Source: Streptosporangiaceae bacterium (GTDB lineage: Bacteria; Actinomycetota; Actinomycetes; Streptosporangiales; Streptosporangiaceae). Taken from it: 5,235 nucleotides of DNA. Below are positions 1-4,185 of this stretch, one piece after another. A program made the position numbers and the translations under genes. Every line of letters begins with the position of its first letter. The stretch's first letter is position 1. The notes below the pieces were generated by a model, which worked only from the letters and a program-made list of their open reading frames with translations, was not told the origin of the DNA and made no database searches. The stretch spans positions 1 to 5,235 of the forward strand of contig JASHSZ010000536.1 in the NCBI GenBank assembly GCA_030040815.1, read 5' to 3'.

Positions 1-722
1 GGCGCTGCCGTGGCCGGGGCCCGCCTAGCCGCCGTGGGCGGCAGCCGACGCAGGTCGTCTGTGGTCAGCTCGCCGGTGGAGATCAGCAGCGCGGCGAGTT
101 CCTCGAGCGCGCGCGGGCCGCGCAGGCCGGGTACGCCGATGCGGAGGTACCGATTGCGGATGTTTTCGCATCGCTTCGATACGGCGTGCGCGTCCCAGCC
201 GATGCGGGCGGCCGCATCTCTGGCGCTGCGCGGCACAGCGACTCCCGAGTGCTTCCACGTCAGGTAGTCCTCGAAGCGGGCCGCCAAGACGAGCCTGTCC
301 GCGTCACTGAGCGGGGCGCGCAGCTTTGTGCTGGTGACCTGGCGCTCCGGCACGACCTCACGGGCCGCCCCGCCCTCGTCCTCGTCGGCCTCGTCCAGAT
401 CGGGCAGCCGCATGCGCAGCGTGTAGCTGTCGAGAACGCCGTCGAGCCGCACCTTCGCGTGCCACTGCTGCAGCGGCAACCCCATGCCGGGCGGGATGTC
501 GGCCCGGAATCCTCGGTCGCCGGTCAGGTAGAGCATCGACGACGCGCTGCAGTTAGTCAGCCACCAGGCGCCGTGCCGCCAGTCCAGACTGCCGGCGTTC
601 CGTGACACGCCCCGGTCCTCGTTGGGCAGCACCACGTCACACGTCGGGGCGCGTCCAAACGTGAGCCGCTGCGCGGGCTTCGCGCGCCACGTGCCGGTCT
701 CGTACATCACGATCAGCAGCAT
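1..722 (-). CDS. FHA domain protein with C-terminal helix-turn-helix-like region (C-terminus off the left edge)
   Basis: The reverse strand is open from codon ATG 722 to base 1 with no stop, giving 240 visible residues. Residues about 15-95 read as a forkhead-associated (FHA) domain: F-G-R at 22-24 (LTFGRAPTCDVVLP), a strand ending VSRNAG at 39-44, WWLTN at 53-57 and a beta-rich end KVRLDG. FHA domains bind phosphothreonine peptides and often work with Ser/Thr kinases. An acidic linker (107-118, DLDEADEDEGG) leads to a conserved region at about 138-205 (LSDADRLVLAARFEDYL, AAARIGWDAHAVSKR, RYLRIGVPGL) that resembles the winged-helix/LuxR-like C-terminus of actinobacterial FHA regulators, so a phospho-dependent regulator is inferred. 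The His of the usual S-x-x-H motif is Ala here. The ATG has GGGGA about 11 bases upstream. An in-frame GTG at 752 adds ten residues, and an in-frame TAG lies at 831-833. No partner kinase is in the window. Confidence 0.85.
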   Translation of the reverse strand, partial: MLLIVMYETGTWRAKPAQRLTFGRAPTCDVVLPNEDRGVSRNAGSLDWRHGAWWLTNCSASSMLYLTGDRGFRADIPPGMGLPLQQWHAKVRLDGVLDSYTLRMRLPDLDEADEDEGGAAREVVPERQVTSTKLRAPLSDADRLVLAARFEDYLTWKHSGVAVPRSARDAAARIGWDAHAVSKRCENIRNRYLRIGVPGLRGPRALEELAALLISTGELTTDDLRRLPPTAARRAPATAA

Positions 723-780
723 TCCGAACCCATCCCCAAGCAGGCGCTTCACGCACAGTATGACGTTCGGGCCCTCGTCG

Positions 781-821
781 TGGGGAGTACTCCCCGGGTG
801 GGGAGGGCTTCCCTTGAGTAC
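781..821. promoter_or_regulatory. Palindromic operator candidate upstream of the FHA gene
   Basis: Bases 782-795 (GGGGAGTACTCCCC) are a perfect 14-bp palindrome. The heptamer TGGGGAG occurs at 781-787 and again at 799-805, 18 bp apart. GAGTAC occurs at 785-790 and 816-821, 31 bp (about three helical turns) apart. The cluster is centred about 66 bp upstream of the ATG start of the minus-strand FHA gene, or about 36 bp upstream of the GTG alternative. That is where an operator for a dimeric regulator would sit. The identity of the regulator is not visible. Confidence 0.5.
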
Positions 822-899
822 GCGCGGACCCTAGCCGCACGATCAGGCAGGCACTGATTTGTGCGCGAAGGGGACCGGAGCAATGACAAATCCCGGCCT

Positions 900-932
900 C
901 GGGCGGGCCGACGCAGGGGCTCGGCCCGCCCG
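900..932 (-). terminator. Strong GC hairpin, probable terminator of the L,D-transpeptidase gene
   Basis: Bases 900-911 (CGGGCGGGCCGA) and 921-932 (TCGGCCCGCCCG) are perfect reverse complements, giving a 12-bp stem with a 9-base loop. It lies about 90 bases past the stop of the minus-strand L,D-transpeptidase gene and before the promoter region of the FHA gene. There is no real U-tract (the minus strand continues AGGCCGGGATTTGTC), which is common for actinobacterial terminators. The symmetric stem could also stop plus-strand transcription. Confidence 0.6.
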
Positions 933-1020
933 GTGCGGCGTTTGTCCTCCCCATCACGCCACATGATGTCCAGTCTCGCGAAGACGGACGTGCCCAGGAT
1001 CACCCGACACCCGCGGAGCC

Positions 1021-1896
1021 CTAGGTGGTCGGGTCGACCGGGCTCGTGCTGGGTGTCTGGGAGCCAGGCTGCACCGTCACGAGGGTGCCATAGGACAGGT
1101 ACTGCCAGGCGGTCTTGGCCGCGCTCCAGGGCAGCTCGACGCAGCCCAGGCTCTGCGGGAAACCATACGACGCCCGCGGGTACCAGTGCACGGCCAGGTT
1201 TCCGCGGAAGTAGGAGATGTAGTACACCGGGCTGGAGTACGGGGTTCCGTTTGGATTCGTCCCCTTCATGTCCTGGTAGTAGTGCTTCAGGTAGACCGGC
1301 GACGTGCCGATCGTCGTCGGCGAGGCCGGGATGCCGGTGTCGGCGTCCGTCTCCAGAACCTGCTGGCCGTTATGCCAGATCGTCAGCGTCTCCGGGTCAC
1401 CCTCGCTGGCGATCGCGTAGGTATAGCCGTTCTTGTCCACGTCATGAGCGGCGACCGCCGTGAGCAGGGCATCCCAGACCTTGGGCCCGGCGATGCCGTC
1501 GATCTTCAGGCCGTGCTGCTGCTCGAACGCCATGACCGCGCCCTGGAGGATCAGGCCGTCGGTTGTGCCGTCCCGCCAGAAGCGCCGCAGTTCGCTCGGG
1601 TAGCCGGACTTCCAGGTGAACTGGCCCCGCGGCGCATCGTAGGCCGCGGCCAGCTGGCCGGCCGTGTCGTTGTCGGCCGGTACCGTCTGCCCGGCTGACG
1701 GCGTCCAGGTCAGCGGCAGGTAGCCGAGCTGCGCGAGCAGTTCGTCGAGCCGGGCCGTCGAGTGGGCACGGCCGGAGCGCGGGACAGCCCCCGCACTGGT
1801 GTTGGCGAGTGCGGTCCAGATTCCGGCGACCAGCAGGAGGACGACGGCGCCTCCCACGGCCATGGTCCGCGTACGGAGATGTGTCGCAGAAGACAA
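1021..1896 (-). CDS. Membrane-anchored L,D-transpeptidase (YkuD domain) with peptidoglycan-binding domain
   Basis: The family makes 3-3 cross-links in peptidoglycan, or attaches proteins to it, outside the membrane. I chose TTG 1896 because GAGGG lies 7 bases upstream and the membrane anchor then starts near residue 12, giving 291 residues. A longer reading from ATG 2025 (334 residues) has no visible Shine-Dalgarno site. In the short form, residues 12-31 are one hydrophobic anchor (MAVGGAVVLLLVAGIW). Residues about 50-147 include a peptidoglycan-binding repeat (AVMAFEQQHGLKIDGIAG). Residues about 159-275 are the YkuD catalytic domain: His237 in NLAVHWYPR, then S249-L250-G251-C252-V in QSLGCVELP. 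The usual motif is S/T-H-G-C, so its His is Leu here, while the nucleophile Cys and the upstream His remain. A Ser/Thr/Pro-rich tail ends the protein. The gene is divergent from the pirin gene and is followed by a strong hairpin at 900-932. Confidence 0.9.
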   Translation of the reverse strand: MSSATHLRTRTMAVGGAVVLLLVAGIWTALANTSAGAVPRSGRAHSTARLDELLAQLGYLPLTWTPSAGQTVPADNDTAGQLAAAYDAPRGQFTWKSGYPSELRRFWRDGTTDGLILQGAVMAFEQQHGLKIDGIAGPKVWDALLTAVAAHDVDKNGYTYAIASEGDPETLTIWHNGQQVLETDADTGIPASPTTIGTSPVYLKHYYQDMKGTNPNGTPYSSPVYYISYFRGNLAVHWYPRASYGFPQSLGCVELPWSAAKTAWQYLSYGTLVTVQPGSQTPSTSPVDPTT

Positions 1897-2255
1897 TGCG
1901 GTTCCCTCGGTCGACCCTGGTGGCTGCGGTATCCCGGATGAGCCGACGTGTGTGCGGACATCCTCTTCCTCGGGACTGATCACCCGGCTGCGGCCCGGCG
2001 CATCGAAGATCACGAGCACGCCCATCTGGGGCGTGCGGGTCAGGTCCGGCCGGCCACACCGGCCATCGCTTCCGCAGTAACCTGCATAACGCCGTCATCC
2101 GCACCGGATCATCCCGAGATACCCCAGGGCAATACAAAACTGCCCGGCACCGGCTGTGGATCTTCCCTCGGCCGGTCCGGGCCACACCGCCGCTACCGAA
2201 ACGGCCGCGCACTGGCAGACTCGGATCGCACGAGCCGGGCCGAAGGGAGCACCGC
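1897..2255. other. Divergent intergenic region with a split direct repeat and a dyad
   Basis: This region separates the minus-strand L,D-transpeptidase and plus-strand pirin starts, so it should hold both promoters. I could not identify convincing -35/-10 pairs. GGTCCGG followed by GCCACACCG occurs twice, at 2043-2061 with a 3-base CCG insert and at 2174-2189 without it. A dyad ATCCG-CAC-CGGAT lies at 2097-2109. The left part (1897-2025) is also open in the transpeptidase frame and could be coding if ATG 2025 is used. Confidence 0.45.
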
Positions 2256-3197
2256 GTGAGCACCGTCGAGGCAAACCCCGAGGTCGCCAGTAACCCCGTT
2301 CCCGAACCTCATGACCTCGAATTGACCGAAGCCCGCGACGCCCGCGTGGGCTCGATGACGGTCCGCCGGCTGCTCCCGCTGCGGCTGCGCCGCAGCGTCG
2401 GCGCGTGGTGCTTCGTCGACCACTACGGCCCCCTGGATGTCGACGGCGTGACCGGGATGAACGTGCCACCGCATCCGCACATCGGTCTGCAGACGGTCAC
2501 CTGGCTCCTTGCGGGCAACGTGCTGCACCGCGACAGCCTCGGCAGTGAACAGCTGATAAGGCCCGGACAGCTCAACCTCATGACCGCGGGTCGTGGCATC
2601 GCGCACGCCGAGGAGTCGCCGCGGCACCACGGTCCGCTGCTGCACGGCGTGCAGCTCTGGGTTGCACTCCCGGACGTCAGCCGCCAGGCTGAGCCCGCGT
2701 TCGAGCACCACACGCAGCTGCCGCAGAGCCATCTGGGCGGCTTCGCCATCACGGTCCTCGTCGGCGAACTCGCCGGCGCTGGCTCGCCGGCGACCACGTT
2801 CTCCCCCATCGTCGGCGCCGAGGTCACGGCCGCGGGCCGACCCGCCAGCTGCCTGCTGCCGCTGCGGCCTGACTTCGAGCACGTGGCGTTCGTCGCCGCC
2901 GGGCGGGTTAGCGTCAACGACGTCGAACTGACGGTCGGCCAGCTGCTGTATCTGCCGCAAGGCCGACCCGAGGCGGTGCTCTGCGCGCCGGCCGATGCCA
3001 CGCTGATGCTGCTCGGCGGCGTACCGCTCGGCGAGCCGCTGCTGATGTGGTGGAACTTCGTGGCGCGCACGCCGGCGGAGATTGCCACCGCGACCGCGGC
3101 GTGGCGGGCTGGAGAGTTCGGCCCGGTTGGCGGATACCAGGGCGATCCGCTGCCGGCGCCCCCGCTGGACGCCGCCCGGCTTCGGCGTCCCACCTAG
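2256..3197 (+). CDS. Pirin family protein (bicupin)
   Basis: Pirins are cytosolic (in eukaryotes also nuclear) bicupin metalloproteins. Some have quercetin 2,3-dioxygenase activity, others act as redox or metal-dependent regulators, and in actinobacteria links to central carbon and redox metabolism have been reported. The GTG start at 2256 has GGGAG at 2245-2249, 6 bases upstream. The 313-residue product is close to the usual length of about 290-320. The N-terminal cupin contains all four expected metal ligands: His73 and His75 in PPHPHIGLQT, and His117 and Glu119 in GRGIAHAEES. Other pirin signatures are WCFVDHYGP (51-59), HGVQLWVALP (130-139) and the C-terminal EPLLMWWNFVART (260-272). The second cupin lies at about 200-260. 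It stands alone on the plus strand, divergent from the L,D-transpeptidase gene. The family call is firm. Substrate or regulatory partner cannot be read from the sequence. Confidence 0.95.
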   Translation: MSTVEANPEVASNPVPEPHDLELTEARDARVGSMTVRRLLPLRLRRSVGAWCFVDHYGPLDVDGVTGMNVPPHPHIGLQTVTWLLAGNVLHRDSLGSEQLIRPGQLNLMTAGRGIAHAEESPRHHGPLLHGVQLWVALPDVSRQAEPAFEHHTQLPQSHLGGFAITVLVGELAGAGSPATTFSPIVGAEVTAAGRPASCLLPLRPDFEHVAFVAAGRVSVNDVELTVGQLLYLPQGRPEAVLCAPADATLMLLGGVPLGEPLLMWWNFVARTPAEIATATAAWRAGEFGPVGGYQGDPLPAPPLDAARLRRPT

Positions 3198-3266
3198 GAA
3201 GGGAACGAGCTCTGGGCCCACTAGGCCGCCCGTCCCACGCCGCCGGCCGCGCAACAGACCCCGGTC

Positions 3267-3281
3267 AGGTCGCGCCGACCT
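3267..3281 (+). terminator. Small hairpin downstream of pirin, possible terminator
   Basis: AGGTCG at 3267-3272 and CGACCT at 3276-3281 form a perfect 6-bp stem with a 3-base loop, about 70 bases after the pirin stop. There is no T-tract. It is the best terminator candidate in the 3198-3300 gap, where I see nothing else, but the stem is short and chance is possible. Confidence 0.3.
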
Positions 3282-3300
3282 CAGGCCAGCCCAGACCGCC

Positions 3301-3479
3301 ATCGAGGACGTGCCCGCCGAGCCGCCCGCGGAGAGGACTGAGCGAGCAAGCTGGAGTTCGTGCCGAACGACCACTTCCGCGTGTCTGCCGACCCGGCTGG
3401 TCATCCGTTCTGCCTGTGCACCCTCGACGTGCCCCAGGCGACGCCGCTGTTTGGCAAAAGACGCTCTGACCTGCGGTAA
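3301..3479 (+). pseudogene. Decayed C-terminus of a glyoxalase/VOC-type protein
   Basis: From 3342 the plus strand reads A-S-K-LEFVPNDHFRVSADPAGHPFCLC-T-L-D-V-P and stops at TAA 3477-3479. The segment DPAGHPFCLC resembles the last beta strands of small vicinal-oxygen-chelate (glyoxalase/bleomycin-resistance-like) proteins, which usually end with D-P-x-G-x-x-F-C-L. A TGA at 3339-3341 interrupts this frame directly upstream, and the only possible start is GTG 3360, leaving a 39-residue peptide. Another frame just upstream (from 3301) reads AIEDVPAEPP, which could be the preceding strand of the same fold after a frameshift. That link is weak. The N-terminal half is not recognisable. I infer the remnant of a truncated, frameshifted gene. 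It lies between the pirin gene and, on the opposite strand, tRNA-Glu. Confidence 0.55.
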
Positions 3480-3486
3480 TACGTTG

Positions 3487-3559
3487 TAGCCCCGACCGGA
3501 TTTGAACCGGCGCTACCGCCTTGAGAGGGCGGCGTCCTGGGCCGCTAGACGACGGGGCC
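3487..3559 (-). tRNA. tRNA-Glu (anticodon CTC)
   Basis: The reverse complement folds into a full 73-base cloverleaf. The acceptor is GGCCCCG with CGGGGCT, including a G1-U72 wobble pair. Then come T8-C9, a D arm starting GTCTAGCGGCC, anticodon stem CCGCC/GGCGG, loop CTCTCAA with anticodon CTC (reads GAG), variable loop TAGC, T arm GCCGG-TTCAAAT-CCGGT and discriminator A73. The next bases are CAA, so CCA is not encoded and must be added. It is the only tRNA in its transcript as far as can be seen, with its own promoter just upstream. Confidence 0.97.
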
Positions 3560-3579
3560 AGGCTTGCGACTGCCGCGTC

Positions 3580-3609
3580 AGGTTAGCGCACGGCCACCTT
3601 CAGCGCCAA
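3580..3609 (-). promoter_or_regulatory. Promoter of tRNA-Glu
   Basis: On the minus strand, TTGGCG (3609-3604) and TAACCT (3585-3580) are separated by 18 bp and match housekeeping -35 and -10 elements. A start near 3573 would give a leader of about 14 bases before the tRNA 5' end at 3559, as expected for a stable-RNA gene. Confidence 0.6.
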
Positions 3610-3704
3610 ACCAGCGGCTGTCGATCGCGCGCACGGCCCGGCCCCGACCGTCGGCCGGCGAGGCGCGGCATGCATAACGAGCCGTTCCGTGGTAGTTGGC
3701 GGGC

Positions 3705-3984
3705 ATGCTCGCATTCATCATCATTCTGATCGTCATCGGTTTCGTCGTTGGAGCGATCGCGCGACTGCTCGTGCTTGGCCGCGACAGCATGGGATTCATC
3801 GCCATGACGCTGCTCGGCATCGTCGGCTCGTTCGTCGGCGGCTTCCTCTGAGAACTCGTGGGGTACCACCCGATCGAGACGAGCCACTTCCAGAGCGTCG
3901 GCATCATCGGATCGATCATCGGCGCCGTCGTGGTCCTGCTGATCCCGGCTCACCGGCATGGAGCTTGGCCGCGGCAGGCGCTGA
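3705..3984 (+). pseudogene. GlsB/YeaQ/YmgE-type (transglycosylase-associated) small membrane protein, broken
   Basis: ATG 3705 begins a hydrophobic product of the three-helix GlsB/YeaQ/YmgE family, whose function is poorly defined. Helix 1 is [20 protein letters not shown], followed by the typical [24 protein letters not shown]. The frame then meets TGA at 3849-3851 after 48 codons. The same frame continues with family-like sequence, ELVGYHPIETSHFQSVG and helix 3, IIGSIIGAVVVLLIP. Family members usually have a Gly after GGFL, so GGA to TGA by one base change is the simplest explanation. Past the third helix the frame runs into the antisense of tRNA-Gln and stops only at 4041-4043. Shifting by one base near 3945 gives R-L-T-G-M-E-L-G and a stop at 3982-3984, which looks more like a native end, so a second lesion is likely. 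Reinitiation at GTG 3858 could still make helix 3. The site before the start is weak. Confidence 0.8.
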
Positions 3985-3993
3985 CGGTAGGAG

Positions 3994-4010
3994 TCCGGCC
4001 AGCGGCCGGA
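3994..4010 (-). terminator. Hairpin terminator abutting tRNA-Gln
   Basis: TCCGGCC-AGC-GGCCGGA is a perfect 7-bp stem with a 3-base loop. On the minus strand it begins one base after the CCA end of tRNA-Gln at 4011 and is followed by CTCCTACC. A U-tract is absent, as is common in actinobacteria. Its position argues for a terminator or 3'-end processing signal of the tRNA transcript. Confidence 0.65.
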
Positions 4011-4085
4011 TGGCTGGGGTACCAGGACTCGAACCTAGACTAACGGGGCCAGAACCCGTCGGGCTGCCAATTACCCCATACCCCA
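4011..4085 (-). tRNA. tRNA-Gln (anticodon CTG), CCA encoded
   Basis: The reverse complement gives a 75-base cloverleaf: acceptor TGGGGTA/TACCCCA, T8-G9, D arm GGGTAATTGGCAGCCC, anticodon stem ACGGG/CCCGT with loop TTCTGGC (anticodon CTG, reads CAG), variable loop TAGT, T arm CTAGG-TTCGAGT-CCTGG, discriminator G73 and encoded CCA. The U1-A72 pair is typical of tRNA-Gln. In most actinobacteria this tRNA is first charged with Glu by GltX and then amidated by GatCAB, which gives tRNA-Gln and tRNA-Glu a shared synthetase. Confidence 0.97.
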
Positions 4086-4164
4086 TCGGAGCGCACCAGT
4101 TCCGGCAAAGCCGCGCGGCGGTGCGGTCCGGCCTGAGCAGTGTAGCCGAACCGGGGCGCTCCGA
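4086..4164 (-). repeat. Inverted repeat with nested stems between FAH gene and tRNA-Gln
   Basis: TCGGAGCGC at 4086-4094 and GCGCTCCGA at 4156-4164 are a perfect 9-bp inverted repeat around a 61-base interior. Inside, on minus-strand RNA, GGTTCGGC (4152-4145) pairs fully with GCCGGACC (4132-4125) if one U-G pair is allowed. CGGC/GCCG at 4103-4106 and 4110-4113 forms a small hairpin. Together they could fold as a three-way junction ending exactly at the tRNA 5' boundary. The outer arm lies upstream of the proposed tRNA promoter start, so the fold would exist only in read-through transcripts from the FAH gene. Confidence 0.4.
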
Positions 4165-4169
4165 GCCAA
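4139..4169 (-). promoter_or_regulatory. Candidate promoter of tRNA-Gln
   Basis: On the minus strand, TTGGCT (4169-4164) and TACACT (4144-4139) are 19 bp apart. The spacer is slightly long but both hexamers resemble housekeeping consensus. The -35 resembles TTGGCG in the tRNA-Glu promoter. A start near 4131 would leave a leader of about 45 bases before the tRNA at 4085. Confidence 0.45.
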
Positions 4170-4185
4170 CGGCCCGCAACGTCTC

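Noticed and set aside
186..605. Plus-strand open frame of 139 codons opposite the FHA gene
   Set aside because: It has no domain signal, while the minus strand encodes a clear FHA domain across the same bases.
861..1463. Plus-strand open frame of 200 codons
   Set aside because: The product is Arg/Ser/Pro-rich, it overlaps the terminator hairpin and the antisense of the L,D-transpeptidase catalytic domain, and it has no family features.
2046..2064. CCGGCCGG and GGCCGG/CCGGCC self-complementary runs
   Set aside because: Such short G/C palindromes are expected by chance in sequence of this composition and have no matching context.
1442..2263. Minus-strand open frame of 273 codons overlapping the L,D-transpeptidase gene
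   Set aside because: The Arg-rich product is a frame shadow of the transpeptidase and even overlaps the pirin start.
2193..3404. Long open frame on the minus strand (403 codons) opposite the pirin gene
   Set aside because: It is the antisense of a well-supported pirin gene, its product is low-complexity Arg/Gly/Glu-rich with no recognisable domain, and it arises from high-GC codon bias.
3644..3654. CCGAC-C-GTCGG dyad upstream of the GlsB-type gene
   Set aside because: It has only 5-bp arms in very GC-rich DNA, no repeat of the site and no clear promoter beside it.
3849..3884. TGA followed by a possible hairpin (GTGG-GGTA-CCAC within CTCG/CGAG), as in a selenocysteine insertion element
   Set aside because: The stem is short and poorly placed, the position is a Gly in the family rather than Cys, and no selenoprotein family or Sec genes are in view. 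A nonsense mutation is simpler.
3600..3959. Acidic minus-strand open frame rich in Asp/Glu (119 codons)
   Set aside because: It is the mirror of the hydrophobic ATC/GTC-rich GlsB-type sequence and contains the tRNA-Glu promoter at its end; its composition is an artefact.
4011..4043. Peptide end W-L-G-Y-Q-D-S-N-L-D on the plus strand
   Set aside because: This is the antisense of the tRNA-Gln T arm and acceptor, a known source of false protein tails.
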